Below, in pieces: positions 24,362-34,636 of a stretch of DNA of 56,650 nt; the first letter of the stretch is position 1, and each line of letters opens with the position of its first letter. Under the pieces are notes generated by a model. The model worked only from the letters and a program-made list of their open reading frames with translations, did no database searches and had not been told where the DNA came from. A program made the translations under genes and the position numbers. The DNA comes from Carboxylicivirga fragile (GTDB lineage Bacteria; Bacteroidota; Bacteroidia; Bacteroidales; Marinilabiliaceae): the NCBI GenBank assembly GCA_025499625.1, contig JAFMVD010000039.1:1-56650 (forward strand), in the 5' to 3' direction.

Positions 24362-26719
24362 ATGATTGTATGTGTTGCCGAGAAACCCAGTGTAGCGAAT
24401 GAGATTGCTCAAATACTAGGGGCGAAAAATAGACGTGATGGTTATTATGAAGGTAATAACTATCAGGTAACATGGACATTCGGCCATTTGTGTGGATTAA
24501 AGGAGCCGCATGAATATTTACCTGAGTGGAAGCGATGGTATATGGGGTCCTTACCAATGATTCCTTCGCGATTCGGTATAAAGGTGATGGACGACTCAGG
24601 TATTCAAAAACAGTTTAACACCATAGCCCGATTGGTTAAAACAGCAGATGAGGTGGTTAATTGTGGTGATGCCGGCCAAGAGGGAGAGTTGATTCAGCGA
24701 TGGGTATTGTTGAAAGCAGGAGCAAAATGCCCCATCAAACGTTTATGGATTTCATCCCTAACTGAGGAGTCCATTAGAGAAGGGTTTGAGAAATTAAAAG
24801 CGGGGGAAGAGTTTAATAATTTATATGCAGCTGGTAATTCTCGAGCCATTGGCGATTGGTTATTAGGAATGAATGCTACCCGTTTGTACACTTTAAAATA
24901 TGGTCAGCAAGGTCAGGTATTATCCATAGGCCGTGTTCAAACCCCTACTTTAGCACTGATTGTTGATCGTCAAAAAAGCATCGATAATTTTAAGCCAGAA
25001 CCTTATTGGGAATTAAAAACAAAATATAAAGAGGTACTCTTTTCTGCTACCAAGGGGCGTTTCACAAGTAAGGAAGAAGGAACGGCATTTCTTGGTAAGA
25101 TAAAAGAAGATGAATTTGTAATAAAGGATTTCTCACGAAAGAAAGGTAAAGAGGCGCCGCCAAGGTTATTTGATTTAACATCGCTCCAGGTTGAGTGTAA
25201 TAAGAAGTTTGCTTTTTCGGCCGATGACACACTTAAAATTATTCAGGCCTTGTACGAAAAGAAAGTAACCACTTATCCACGTGTTGATACGACTTATTTG
25301 AGCAACGATATTTATCCAAAAGTACCTGGTATTTTAAAAGGCTTAAAGGATCATGTGCATCTGACCAATCCTTTGTTGAAGGAGAAGTTGAAAAAATCGA
25401 AGAAGGTATTTGATGATAAAAAAGTAACCGATCACCATGCTATTATTCCAACAGGTGTGCACGCCAATGCTTTAAGTCGCGATGAAAAGTTAGTGTACGA
25501 AATGGTGACGCGTCGGTTTATTGCCGCCTTTTATCCCGATGCCACTATCTCTAATACGCAAGTTTTGGGAAATGCCGGTAATGTTGAGTTTAAAGCAACG
25601 GGTAAGCAATTGTTGGCTCCGGGTTGGCGCGTTGTTTTCAACGATGGTAAAGAAGCCGACAAGAAGGACGGAGAAATTATGCCTGAGTTCACTGTAGGTG
25701 AATCTGGCCCGCATGAACCACAACTGCTCGAAAAGGAAACCCAGCCTCCGAAGCATTATACGGAGGCAACCTTGCTTCGGGCTATGGAGATGGCAGGTAA
25801 GCAGATAGATGATGAAGAGTTGCGCGAAGCGATGAAGGAAAATGGTATTGGCAGACCATCTACACGAGCAGCCATTATCGAAACCTTATTTCGTCGCAAG
25901 TACATCTCGAAGAATCGTAAAAATCTGCATCCAACCATTACAGGCACGCAGTTAATTGATACCATAAAAGATGACCTTCTTAAATCGGCTGAGTTAACGG
26001 GTATTTGGGAAAAGAAATTGCGCCAGATTGAATTGGGCGAATACGATGCCACTGAATTTATGAAAGAGCTGAAGCAGATGGTGTCTGATGTTGTTTTTCA
26101 TGTCAAACACGACCGTTTCGCTAAGAAGGTGGAATTAGTTGAAGAAGAAGAACCAGCTAAAAAAGAAAGCAAACCCAAGAGTAAAAAAACACCAGTGAAG
26201 TTAATTTGTCCGGTTTGCAAAGAAGGTACCATGCTTAAAGGGAAAAGTGCCTGGGGCTGTTCGCGCTATAAGGAAGCTTGTAAAACCTTAATCGCTTTTA
26301 AATTCATGGCTAAGAATTTAAGTGATAATCAAATTGAGCAATTGATACTAAAAGGCCAAACCGGATTAATTAAAGGCTTTGAAGAGGAAGGGGTTAAAGT
26401 AAATGGGCGTGTTCAGTTTAATGGCGGTGTATTAAGTTTACAAAAGGAAGAGGAGGCCGTTTGGACTTGTCCGGCATGTTTGAAAGGTGTAATTGTTGAG
26501 GGCAAAACGGCGTATGGCTGTAATAACTTTAAGAACGGTTGTAAATTGCGTTTACCATTTGAATTTATGGGTAAAAAGCTGAATAAGAAACAAATTGAAA
26601 TGCTTGTTTTGAAAGGCAAAACCAATACGATTAAAGGTTTTAAAGATACCCAATCAGGCAATGATGTTGCTGGTTACCTCTTGATCGATGGAGGGCAATT
26701 GGTTTTTAAACCTAGCTAA
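24362..26719 (+). CDS. topB: DNA topoisomerase III
   Basis: 785 residues. Toprim domain opens MIVCVAEKPSVANEIAQILG with a later 'NCGDAGQEGELIQRW'; the catalytic tyrosine is Tyr 305 in TTYPRVDTTYLS. The C-terminal tail carries two four-cysteine zinc ribbons ('CPVCKEGTML...C...C' and CPACLKGVIV with matching downstream cysteines), each followed by a topo C4-type repeat ending in 'IKGF'. A type IA enzyme that passes single strands and resolves recombination and replication intermediates. Two Zn repeats and the length fit the Bacteroidota chromosomal TopB. Divergent from the cold-shock gene; 325 bases separate them. Confidence 0.96.
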   Translation: MIVCVAEKPSVANEIAQILGAKNRRDGYYEGNNYQVTWTFGHLCGLKEPHEYLPEWKRWYMGSLPMIPSRFGIKVMDDSGIQKQFNTIARLVKTADEVVNCGDAGQEGELIQRWVLLKAGAKCPIKRLWISSLTEESIREGFEKLKAGEEFNNLYAAGNSRAIGDWLLGMNATRLYTLKYGQQGQVLSIGRVQTPTLALIVDRQKSIDNFKPEPYWELKTKYKEVLFSATKGRFTSKEEGTAFLGKIKEDEFVIKDFSRKKGKEAPPRLFDLTSLQVECNKKFAFSADDTLKIIQALYEKKVTTYPRVDTTYLSNDIYPKVPGILKGLKDHVHLTNPLLKEKLKKSKKVFDDKKVTDHHAIIPTGVHANALSRDEKLVYEMVTRRFIAAFYPDATISNTQVLGNAGNVEFKATGKQLLAPGWRVVFNDGKEADKKDGEIMPEFTVGESGPHEPQLLEKETQPPKHYTEATLLRAMEMAGKQIDDEELREAMKENGIGRPSTRAAIIETLFRRKYISKNRKNLHPTITGTQLIDTIKDDLLKSAELTGIWEKKLRQIELGEYDATEFMKELKQMVSDVVFHVKHDRFAKKVELVEEEEPAKKESKPKSKKTPVKLICPVCKEGTMLKGKSAWGCSRYKEACKTLIAFKFMAKNLSDNQIEQLILKGQTGLIKGFEEEGVKVNGRVQFNGGVLSLQKEEEAVWTCPACLKGVIVEGKTAYGCNNFKNGCKLRLPFEFMGKKLNKKQIEMLVLKGKTNTIKGFKDTQSGNDVAGYLLIDGGQLVFKPS

Positions 26720-26848
26720 ATTCACATTATTTTGTTTGATGTCACGGCTTTTCTTATTTTTGATGGCTCGTAAAAATATGGCGTCATTTTTGTGAAATAG
26801 AATCCCATAATTTACGTTTATCAGTATTGATAATTGATTTTACTAAGA

Positions 26849-29206
26849 ATGAAGTATTCCCAAACTATATTTGCAATTTTCATATCGGCTTTGTTAATGC
26901 TATTTTCTTTTGAAGGAAAGGCACAAACAGAGGAAGTCAAAGGCAAAGAAAAAATTAGCATTAAAGGACAAGTTTATTATTTACATCGTGCACAAAAAGC
27001 GGAAGGTCTTTTTCGAATAGGTGTGAATTACGGTGTGTCGGAAAAAGAAATTTTGGAAGCTAATCCTGAAGCTGCATTTGGAATTAAGGAAGGGCAATTA
27101 CTTAAGATTCCTGTTATATCCGGCCGTAACAGTACCAAACAAGAATTAGATTCGACGGCGTACATATATCATACCGTTGAACAAGGGCAAACGGTGTTTT
27201 ATCTTTCGCAGAAATATGACGTGCCTAAAGAGGTTATTCACAAATATAACCCAGGTAGTGATCAGCAATTACTCCTTGGTACTATCATTAAAATACCGAA
27301 ACAATACGATGTAAAATCACCAATTGATAATAAAGATAAGGACAATGGCTTTGTGCTACATACGGCAAAGCCAAAAGAGAATATTTATGCCTTATCGCAA
27401 AAATACGGTGTAAGTATTGAATCCATCATCGAATCTAATCCTGTGTTACGTTCAGGTGTTTTGCCAAATGGCTCGGTAATTCGGATACCCATAGTTGAAA
27501 AGGAAGCGGAAGTTGCAGATACCAATAACGAGGTTTTGGAAGATGAATTGTATATTTATCACAAGATTGAGGCAGGTGAAACTTTGTTTAGTATTTCGCA
27601 AGTGTATCATTGCAAGCTAAATACCGTTCAGGATGCCAATAAATCAATCGATCCAGAGGATTTGCCATTAGGTTTTGTGGTTCGAATTCCTAAGTTATCC
27701 ATGAAGAAGGGAGCGGATCATAACTCAAACAGTGATTTATTTACCATTCATAAAGTCAAGCGTAAAGAAGGTTTGTACGCCATTTCTCGTAATTATAATA
27801 TTGATGCGGATATTATTCGTACAGTCAATTCGGAATATGATTTAAACAATCTGAAAAAGGGAATGTTATTGCGTATCCCAAATCGTCATTGGTTTAAAAT
27901 GACATCAGATCAAGAACGAATGGCTAAAGAAGCAGCAGCAGAGGAAAGTAAATCGAAGGTTGAAATAAGTGAAGTTGACTGCAATGCCTATCGTTACGAT
28001 TTAAATAAACCAACACTTAAGGTGGCAGTTCTTTTGCCATTTAATGTTGAAGCCAGTAAGCGGGTTAATATTATTGAAGAAGAGGTTGATGGTGAGATAG
28101 TAGTGAAAGATAGGGACGAGAAGATAATTTCGCGACACTCAAAGGTATTTGTTGAGTTTTATCAAGGAACTTTATTGGCCATCGATTCAATGAAGAAACA
28201 AGGCGTGAACATTGAATTATTTACATACGACACAGCTCCGGATACCAATAAGGTTAAACGAATTTTGGCTTATCCTGAGATGGTTTACATGGATTTAATA
28301 ATAGGACCGGCTTATACAAGTAACCTGCGCTTGGTATCTGATTTCTCGAAACAGTACAATGTGCCAATGGTTTATCCATTCTCAACAAAGAATTCAGAAT
28401 TAGCTTCCAATCCACGTTTATTTCAGGCCATGCCAATCGATACCTTATTGTTCGATAAAATGGCCAATCAAATAATAAATTCTGCTAAAAATAAACGTAT
28501 TGTTTTAGTGCGTACCGAAGATTCAGAATCGGTTTATGAGCGCAAGTTGAGTAAATTATTTACCGAGAAAATATATTGGGAAAGCCTTAAAAAAGGTGAG
28601 GTACCCGACTTTGTAGAATATAAGTTCAAACAAGATGACTTGGCCAGTTTAGAGCAAATGTTTGCCAAGGATAGAGCAAATGTGGTTGTAATACCATCGG
28701 TAGAAGAAGCACAAGTAAACCGAATTATCACAACTGTAAAAGGAGCTAAGGAAAAAACAAAGGCGGATATTACCCTTTGGGGAATGCCGGAGTGGTTGCG
28801 TTACCAAACCATTAATCCTGAGGATATACATCGCTTAAATGGCCACTTATTTAGTTATTATGCTATTGATTACAACAATAAGGAAACCTTTAGCCTGATT
28901 CAGAAATATAGAACTTGGTTTAAAACCGAGCCAATGTCAATATCGCCTTATTTCCAAAATGCCAGTGTGAAATCGAATATGAGCCGCTATAGCTTGTGGG
29001 GATACGATGTGAGTTATTACTTTTTGAGTGCACTTAAAAGTTATGGAAAGCAGTTTGATTATTGTCTAGATCAACATCAACCGCATGCTATGCAAACTGC
29101 TTTGAAATTTCGTCGCCTATCAAACTGGAGTGGTTTAGTAAATGAAAGCTTGTATATACTGCATTTTACTCCCGATTATCAATTTAGGATTAAAGAGATT
29201 GACTAG
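26849..29206 (+). CDS. LysM protein with a periplasmic-binding-protein-like domain
   Basis: 785 residues from the ATG at 26849; the frame upstream begins with TTG. A signal peptide is followed by five LysM repeats (about 30-75, 95-140, 155-205, 220-265, 280-325), each with the 'G.tLf.Is..Y.v....i...N' pattern. After a charged linker, a type 1 periplasmic-binding fold runs from about 380 to the end ('LKVAVLLPFNVEA', 'MDLIIGPAYTSNLRLVS'). LysM binds peptidoglycan; the second domain resembles amino-acid-binding or LpoA-like proteins. Inference: a periplasmic wall-bound sensor or cell-wall enzyme regulator. Ligand unknown. Confidence 0.9.
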   Translation: MKYSQTIFAIFISALLMLFSFEGKAQTEEVKGKEKISIKGQVYYLHRAQKAEGLFRIGVNYGVSEKEILEANPEAAFGIKEGQLLKIPVISGRNSTKQELDSTAYIYHTVEQGQTVFYLSQKYDVPKEVIHKYNPGSDQQLLLGTIIKIPKQYDVKSPIDNKDKDNGFVLHTAKPKENIYALSQKYGVSIESIIESNPVLRSGVLPNGSVIRIPIVEKEAEVADTNNEVLEDELYIYHKIEAGETLFSISQVYHCKLNTVQDANKSIDPEDLPLGFVVRIPKLSMKKGADHNSNSDLFTIHKVKRKEGLYAISRNYNIDADIIRTVNSEYDLNNLKKGMLLRIPNRHWFKMTSDQERMAKEAAAEESKSKVEISEVDCNAYRYDLNKPTLKVAVLLPFNVEASKRVNIIEEEVDGEIVVKDRDEKIISRHSKVFVEFYQGTLLAIDSMKKQGVNIELFTYDTAPDTNKVKRILAYPEMVYMDLIIGPAYTSNLRLVSDFSKQYNVPMVYPFSTKNSELASNPRLFQAMPIDTLLFDKMANQIINSAKNKRIVLVRTEDSESVYERKLSKLFTEKIYWESLKKGEVPDFVEYKFKQDDLASLEQMFAKDRANVVVIPSVEEAQVNRIITTVKGAKEKTKADITLWGMPEWLRYQTINPEDIHRLNGHLFSYYAIDYNNKETFSLIQKYRTWFKTEPMSISPYFQNASVKSNMSRYSLWGYDVSYYFLSALKSYGKQFDYCLDQHQPHAMQTALKFRRLSNWSGLVNESLYILHFTPDYQFRIKEID

Positions 29207-29398
29207 AGTAGTAAGTAGATGTTAAAAACGATTGTGTTCATTGAGTTTTGTTAATTAGGACTTTATGTTGTTGATTCTATATTTTTAATCGCTTCGGTTT
29301 TACTCTTAGAATGAATGCGGAAGTTATTTTTGGACAGCTTCTTGCATTTCGCACAACTTTAGTTAGTACTTCTGCATAGTAATCACACTATTTGCAGT

Positions 29399-29406
29399 TA
29401 TCTTTG
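29399..29406 (+). promoter_or_regulatory. Possible -7 element of the ABC-F gene
   Basis: TATCTTTG, an exact consensus match, ends only 17 bases before the ATG, implying a very short leader. No clear -33 box at the usual spacing. Confidence 0.4.
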
Positions 29407-29422
29407 CACAAATTTTTAAGGA

Positions 29423-31372
29423 ATGGTATCAATTAATCAGTTAACTGTTGATTTTGGAGGTTATAAGCTCTTTGAGGATGTATCTTTTATGATACCGCCA
29501 AAAGATAGGATTGGCCTAATTGGAAAGAATGGAGCAGGTAAATCAACCTTGTTAAAGATTATGGCTGGTTTGATGGAGCCAACCACTGGTGAAGTTACTA
29601 AACCAAAGGAGTTCAAAATTGGTTATCTACCCCAGCATATGAACTATGCTGATACGCGCACTGTAATTGATGAGGTGGAGTTGGCCTTTGGTGAAATAAA
29701 ATTACTTGAGAAGCAGATTGCAGACATCAACAATGAGATTGCAGAGCGAACGGATTACGAGTCGGAAGGATATATGAGTTTGCTCGATCGCTTAAATGAC
29801 AAAACGGAGCGATTTAACTTAATGGGTGGTGCAAATCATACCGGATTAATTGAAACCACTCTTAAGGGACTTGGATTCGAAGCTTCCGATTTTCAACGAA
29901 ATACAGGGGAGTTCAGTGGAGGATGGCGCATGCGCATCGAATTGGCAAAAATACTATTGGAGCAACCCGATATCTTTCTTCTGGATGAGCCAACTAACCA
30001 CCTTGATATTGATTCCATTCAATGGTTGGAGGATTTCTTGAAGACCTACAGTGGTGCAGTGGTGCTTATTTCGCACGATAAGGCCTTTTTAGATAATATT
30101 ACTAAGCGCAGCATTGAGATATCGCTTGGCCGCATTTATGACTATAAAGCCAGCTATTCGCGTTTTATGGAGTTGCGTAAGGAGCGTCGTGAACAACAGG
30201 AGAATGCTTTTAAGAATCAGCAGAAGAAGATTGAGGATACTGAAAAGTTTATTGAACGATTTCGATATAAAGCAACCAAGTCAGTTCAGGTTCAATCGCG
30301 AATAAAACAGTTGGAGAAGATAGATCGGATTGAGGTTGATGAGTTTGATAATTCGGCTTTAAATATAAAGTTTCCACCAGCTCCACGTTCAGGAACGGTT
30401 GTTGTTAAGGGTGAGCAAGTAAGCAAATCATATGGTGATTTATTGGTGCTTGATGAGGTTGATATGAGCATTGAGCGTGGTGAGAAAATAGCCTTTGTAG
30501 GTAGAAATGGTGAGGGTAAAACTACCATGGCTCGTATTATTATGAATGAGTTGGCGCACCAAGGTAAGTTAACGCTGGGGCACAATGTAAAGATTGGTTA
30601 TTTTGCCCAGGATCAGGCAGAGCGCTTAGATGATAGTCATACGGTTTTTGAAACCATTGATTTGGTTGCGGTTGGTGATATTCGCACTAAGGTAAGAAAC
30701 CTGTTGGGAGCCTTCATGTTTAGTGGCGAAAGTGCCGATAAGAAAGTAAGTGTATTATCGGGTGGAGAACGCACACGATTGGCAATGGTTAAGTTGTTGC
30801 TCGAGCCTGTTAATTTGTTGATACTGGATGAGCCGACCAACCACTTGGATATGCGCTCTAAAGATATACTTAAGCAAGCCCTAAGAGATTTTGAAGGCAC
30901 CGTGATCTTGGTATCACACGACAGGGAGTTTTTGGATGGCTTGGTTGAAAAGGTTTATGAATTCAGACACAAGAAAATAAAGGAACACTTAGGAGGGATT
31001 TACTACTTTTTGGAGAAGAAGCGTCTTGAGAACCTGAATGATTTAAATAAGGGTATTGCTTCAAAAAGGAAGGTTCAGACTGATAAAACAGAGAGTGTTG
31101 CTAAATTATCGTTTGAAGAACGTAAGGAGCTTAGCCGAAAAGTGAAGAAGGCTCAAAAGCAGGTGGAGCAAAGCGAAACTAAAATTGCTGAACTTGAGTT
31201 GGAGCTTGAAACACTTACGGAAGAAATGAATAAGCCTGAAAATGCTTCGGATGAAAGTATGTTTAAGCGTTACCATCAGGTTGAGAAAGCGCTGGAGGAA
31301 GAAATGGAAAGCTGGGAGCAGGCTCACAGTGAATTTGAACAATTAGAACAACAAAAACGAGAAATAGACTAG
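29423..31372 (+). CDS. ABC-F family ATPase
   Basis: 649 residues with two ABC domains and no membrane segments. Walker A: GKNGAGKS (about 34-41) and GRNGEGKT (about 358-365); signatures '[12 protein letters not shown]' and [12 protein letters not shown]; both Walker B sites read [20 protein letters not shown]. The linker between domains has the basic '[19 protein letters not shown]' arm that reaches the ribosomal P/E-site tRNA. A coiled coil of about 85 residues (560-649) ends the protein. Uup/YdiF-like group: ribosome-associated translation factor. It is followed after two bases by rlmB, giving a tight translational pair. Confidence 0.94.
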   Translation: MVSINQLTVDFGGYKLFEDVSFMIPPKDRIGLIGKNGAGKSTLLKIMAGLMEPTTGEVTKPKEFKIGYLPQHMNYADTRTVIDEVELAFGEIKLLEKQIADINNEIAERTDYESEGYMSLLDRLNDKTERFNLMGGANHTGLIETTLKGLGFEASDFQRNTGEFSGGWRMRIELAKILLEQPDIFLLDEPTNHLDIDSIQWLEDFLKTYSGAVVLISHDKAFLDNITKRSIEISLGRIYDYKASYSRFMELRKERREQQENAFKNQQKKIEDTEKFIERFRYKATKSVQVQSRIKQLEKIDRIEVDEFDNSALNIKFPPAPRSGTVVVKGEQVSKSYGDLLVLDEVDMSIERGEKIAFVGRNGEGKTTMARIIMNELAHQGKLTLGHNVKIGYFAQDQAERLDDSHTVFETIDLVAVGDIRTKVRNLLGAFMFSGESADKKVSVLSGGERTRLAMVKLLLEPVNLLILDEPTNHLDMRSKDILKQALRDFEGTVILVSHDREFLDGLVEKVYEFRHKKIKEHLGGIYYFLEKKRLENLNDLNKGIASKRKVQTDKTESVAKLSFEERKELSRKVKKAQKQVEQSETKIAELELELETLTEEMNKPENASDESMFKRYHQVEKALEEEMESWEQAHSEFEQLEQQKREID

Positions 31373-31374
31373 TT

Positions 31375-32109
31375 ATGGCAAAAGAACAAATGGTATTTGG
31401 TATTAGAGCCGTTGAAGAAGCAATTGCTGCCGGTAAAGAAATTGAGAAGGTATTTATCAAAAAAGGCTTGCAAGGGACACTATTTCAGGGTTTTTTGGAT
31501 GAAGTAAGGGCAAATGAAATTCCTTTTCAATTTGTGCCCATCGAGAAACTTAATCGCATTACCCGTAAGAATCATCAGGGTATTATAGCGATGATTTCGC
31601 CTGTTGTTTATCAAAGTATCGAACAATTGATACCGATGCTGTACGATGAGGGTAAAGAGCCTTTTGTACTAATCCTGGATCACTTAACAGACATACGTAA
31701 TTTCGGTGCCATAGCCCGTACGGCCGAATGTGCTGGTGTACATGCGATAATTATACCTGAGCGTGGAGGTGCCCCAATTAATAGCGATGCTATTAAAACA
31801 TCAGCTGGAGCATTACATACAATTCCTGTTTGTCGTGTAAATAGTTTAAATACCACAGCAGAATTTCTTAAGAATAGTGGATTGAAATTAGTAGCCGCCA
31901 CCGAAAAAGGGGCAGAGGATTACGATAAAGTTGATTATAGTGGACCCTTGGCCTTGATTATGGGAGCAGAAGATACAGGTGTGTCCTCTCAATTGCTTGC
32001 TGTGTCTGATGTCAAGAGTAAAATTCCTATTCTCGGAGAGATACAATCTTTAAATGTTTCGGTAGCAGCTGGTGTTTTGATGTATGAAATTTTGAAATCG
32101 CGGAAGTAA
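31375..32109 (+). CDS. rlmB: 23S rRNA (guanosine-2'-O)-methyltransferase RlmB
   Basis: 244 residues, SPOUT/TrmH family. An N-terminal substrate-binding domain ('MVFGIRAVEEAIAAGKEIEK') leads to the knot: LDHLTDIRNFGAIARTAE (motif 1), LIMGAEDTG (motif 2) and 'IPILGEIQSLNVSVAAGVLM' (motif 3). Methylates the ribose of G2251 in the peptidyl-transferase P-loop. Starts two bases after the ABC-F stop, so the two ribosome-related genes are expressed together. Confidence 0.93.
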   Translation: MAKEQMVFGIRAVEEAIAAGKEIEKVFIKKGLQGTLFQGFLDEVRANEIPFQFVPIEKLNRITRKNHQGIIAMISPVVYQSIEQLIPMLYDEGKEPFVLILDHLTDIRNFGAIARTAECAGVHAIIIPERGGAPINSDAIKTSAGALHTIPVCRVNSLNTTAEFLKNSGLKLVAATEKGAEDYDKVDYSGPLALIMGAEDTGVSSQLLAVSDVKSKIPILGEIQSLNVSVAAGVLMYEILKSRK

Positions 32110-32219
32110 AAAAAATATAAAACTAACTTAAAAGAGTTCGTTTACCTGTAAACAGAGGGCAACAACCAAATATATACGGTGTTTTTAGTGTAAGGTTTCA
32201 TCACATTTATCTACAGAAA

Positions 32220-32250
32220 TTTGATTTTTCTCATAATCTTTCTAATTTCG
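32220..32250 (+). promoter_or_regulatory. Promoter of the UroD-family gene
   Basis: TTTG at 32220-32223, exactly 19 bases, then TAATTTCG at 32243-32250: the Bacteroidota -33/-7 arrangement with one mismatch in the -7 box. The start codon is 51 bases further. Confidence 0.55.
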
Positions 32251-32301
32251 GAAGGTTTTGCGATGATAAAAATCACAATTTTTTAATCAAAAGCAACGTT
32301 T

Positions 32302-33381
32302 ATGATCCACAAGGAAAGAGTCCTAAAAGTAATAAATAAGGAGCAAGCAGATCGCGTTCCTTTTTTCTATTGGGATGTACCCGAGTTTGGTGTTAAGTTG
32401 ATGAAACACCTTGGGTTAGATAATCGTGACCAGCTTCTGGAGTATTTAGATGTTGATTTCAGATGGGTAGAGCCAGATTATATTGGTAAAGATCTCATCA
32501 AAGCAGGCGGCAAAGAAAAAGTTGATATCTGGGGTGTAGGTTATTCTAGGGTTCAAAATGGAGATTTTGAATTTTGGGAAGCCACTAATTTTCCACTTCA
32601 AGGTGTTACAGAGCCCGATGTACTTGAAAAGTACTCATGGCCAACGGTCGATTTGTTTGATTTCACCACATTGGCTGGAAAGATTGAAAAGTATAAAGGT
32701 TATGCAGTTATGACCGCACCAGGTTATTCCTCGCCAGGTTTGTTTCGTATTATCCAACGTTTGTTGGGGCGCGAAGCGTTTATGGATGTTATTATGTATC
32801 ATCCGAAATTTTTTGAGGCATTGACTCAAAAAGTCACTAAGTTTTATACCGATTTTATTGAGCAGTTATTTGCAAATGGTGGTGAGAAATTAGATTTCAT
32901 CCGCATTGCCGATGATTTTGGTACGCAAAGTGGTTTGGCCATTAGTAACGATATTTGGGAGCAATATTGCAAGCCAGCCATTGAAGCCTTTACCGAATTA
33001 CCTAAGAAACATGGAGTGAAATTTTATATGCATTCATGTGGAGCGGTTCGTAAGTTAATACCTGAGTTTGTTAGTATTGGTGCATCCATTTTGGATCCAA
33101 TACAAACCAGAGCAAGTGGTATGGAACCATCGGGTTTGAAAGAAGATTTCGGTAATTACATTACATTTTGTGGGGCACTGGATGAAGAGTTGTTACTTCG
33201 TCAAGGTACACCACAGCAAGTAAAAGACGGTGTGAAAGAGCTTTTGGATACCATGGCTCCAAGAGGTGGTTTTGTGTTAGGTCCATCACACAAACTTAAA
33301 ATAGAAACGCCGGTCGAGAATGTGTTAGCCATGTATGAGGCTGCAAAAGAATGGAGATATGAAACCGAATGTATAACATAG
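32302..33381 (+). CDS. Uroporphyrinogen-decarboxylase-family protein, likely methyltransferase
   Basis: 359 residues with a UroD-type barrel. It lacks the paired N-terminal arginine signature of true HemE and carries instead a zinc-type motif: His and Cys in 'FYMHSCGAVRKLIPEF' and a second Cys in 'ITFCGALDEELLL'. That H-x-C...C arrangement is seen in the MtaA/MtbA/CmuA branch that moves methyl groups from corrinoid proteins to thiols, and in related uncharacterised proteins. No corrinoid protein or reductive activator is adjacent, so the methyl donor is unknown. Single-gene unit with promoter and terminator. Confidence 0.85.
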   Translation: MIHKERVLKVINKEQADRVPFFYWDVPEFGVKLMKHLGLDNRDQLLEYLDVDFRWVEPDYIGKDLIKAGGKEKVDIWGVGYSRVQNGDFEFWEATNFPLQGVTEPDVLEKYSWPTVDLFDFTTLAGKIEKYKGYAVMTAPGYSSPGLFRIIQRLLGREAFMDVIMYHPKFFEALTQKVTKFYTDFIEQLFANGGEKLDFIRIADDFGTQSGLAISNDIWEQYCKPAIEAFTELPKKHGVKFYMHSCGAVRKLIPEFVSIGASILDPIQTRASGMEPSGLKEDFGNYITFCGALDEELLLRQGTPQQVKDGVKELLDTMAPRGGFVLGPSHKLKIETPVENVLAMYEAAKEWRYETECIT

Positions 33382-33408
33382 TGATAGTATATCATTTTGT
33401 TTATTATC

Positions 33409-33422
33409 CCGATAATTATCGG
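33409..33422. repeat. 14-bp perfect palindrome
   Basis: CCGATAATTATCGG lies 27 bases after the UroD-family stop and before its terminator. It resembles the short CCGATAnnTATCGG repeats frequently seen between genes in Bacteroidota; recalled, not searched. Confidence 0.45.
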
Positions 33423-33452
33423 AATTAAGTCATTGAATAATCGCATTACTTT

Positions 33453-33487
33453 AACCTTGCTTTGTATTACAGAGCAAGGTTTTTTTT
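33453..33487 (+). terminator. Rho-independent terminator of the UroD-family gene
   Basis: Arms AACCTTGCTTT and AGAGCAAGGTT (one wobble), seven-base loop, followed by T to 33487. Confidence 0.9.
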
Positions 33488-33517
33488 GTGGCATTGCTTA
33501 AAAATTTATTAGCTTCG
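33485..33517 (+). promoter_or_regulatory. Possible promoter overlapping the preceding terminator
   Basis: TTTG at 33485-33488 is the end of the terminator T-tract; 21 bases later is TAGCTTCG (33510-33517), a one-mismatch -7 box. The start codon is at 33543. Confidence 0.4.
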
Positions 33518-33542
33518 TTCAAACAAAATAAAACCTTATACT

Positions 33543-34463
33543 ATGAATCAAGTTTCGAAGATTACCGCATTGCTTTTATTGGCTCTTTTAATTTTACCCT
33601 CAACTATACAAGCACAGTTACGTTATAATTTGAAAGTAGGAGAGATGTATGGGCTGAAACAAGAGTCTTTTCAAGATATAACTCAGAATATTCAAGGAAT
33701 GACGCAAAATATTAAAAATACCATTGGCGGTGACATTACTGTTACCATCGTCTCAAAAAGCAAAGGAGTGTACACATCCACCTTAGTGTTTGAATCTTTG
33801 TTATTTAAAATGGAAAGTACTATGTTCACCATAGCATATGATTCTAAAGACGAAGCTCAGGAAGAAAATATGTTATCGAAAGCATTTGATGCTATTGTTG
33901 ATTTTGAGTTTACCATGATATTTGACGAGACAGGAGAAATTACTGAAGTAAGAGGCTCTGAGAAATTGTTGGAAAAGATCGCTTTGTCATATGGTAAAAG
34001 CATTGATGAATTGGGTATGGTTGCTGAGAGTGTTAAGACACAGTTTAGCGATAAGAGCATGAAACAGAACATGAGTTCAATGCTTTTGGTGTATCCTGAT
34101 GAAAAACTTAAAGTGGGTACGGAGTGGACAAACGAAGTAGTAACAGCTGGAGCAATGCCCATCGTTAGCAATTACAATTATGTGGTAACAAGCGCTAATA
34201 AGTCGATTATTGAACTGAAGGGTACCGGTAAGATGACTGCGGATGATAGTGCTGGTTCGGAACAAAATGGCATGACACAAAACTTTGATTTAAGTGGTGA
34301 TGTAATTGTAAGCGCTACTATTGACGCTAAAACAGCTTGGCCTCAATCAATGGAACTTAATCAAGAGATGGAAGGAAGTGTAAGCATTGAATCGCCGCAA
34401 TTACCAGTACCAATGGAAGTGCCAATGACTATTAGTAGCAAATCTACTTATAAAGCTTATTAA
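33543..34463 (+). CDS. Exported protein, DUF6263-like
   Basis: 306 residues with a signal peptide ending 'PSTIQAQ'. The mature part opens 'LRYNLKVGEMYGLKQESFQD' and repeats 'ITQNIQGMTQNIKN', then has alternating beta strands; this resembles the DUF6263 group of exported Bacteroidota proteins that begin 'YxLKxGxxYxLxxxxxQxI'. Mature protein rich in Ser, Thr and Met, with one central acidic patch. Function unknown; periplasmic or surface. Confidence 0.72.
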   Translation: MNQVSKITALLLLALLILPSTIQAQLRYNLKVGEMYGLKQESFQDITQNIQGMTQNIKNTIGGDITVTIVSKSKGVYTSTLVFESLLFKMESTMFTIAYDSKDEAQEENMLSKAFDAIVDFEFTMIFDETGEITEVRGSEKLLEKIALSYGKSIDELGMVAESVKTQFSDKSMKQNMSSMLLVYPDEKLKVGTEWTNEVVTAGAMPIVSNYNYVVTSANKSIIELKGTGKMTADDSAGSEQNGMTQNFDLSGDVIVSATIDAKTAWPQSMELNQEMEGSVSIESPQLPVPMEVPMTISSKSTYKAY

Positions 34464-34575
34464 TACGTATAAATAATTCTTTTAATAGTGTGAACATAAA
34501 GGGTGTACAATTGCTTATATGGTAAGTATTGTTAATTCTAATTTATGCAGAAAGAGTAAGTGTATTGGGTTTAAG

Positions 34576-34593
34576 AATATGTTATAACATATT
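34576..34593. promoter_or_regulatory. 18-bp perfect palindrome, candidate operator
   Basis: AATATGTTATAACATATT is fully self-complementary and sits 44 bases before the serine hydrolase start. A second inverted repeat, AGCTTAA with TTAAGCT, follows at 34599-34622. No T-tract. The position and symmetry fit a dimeric repressor or activator site. Confidence 0.4.
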
Positions 34594-34636
34594 TAATGAG
34601 CTTAATTCAATTGCTTTAAGCTAGCAATATACATTT

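Noticed and set aside
32110-32301. Riboswitch before the UroD-family gene
   Set aside because: No cobalamin or other known riboswitch core could be drawn; a simple promoter explains the region.
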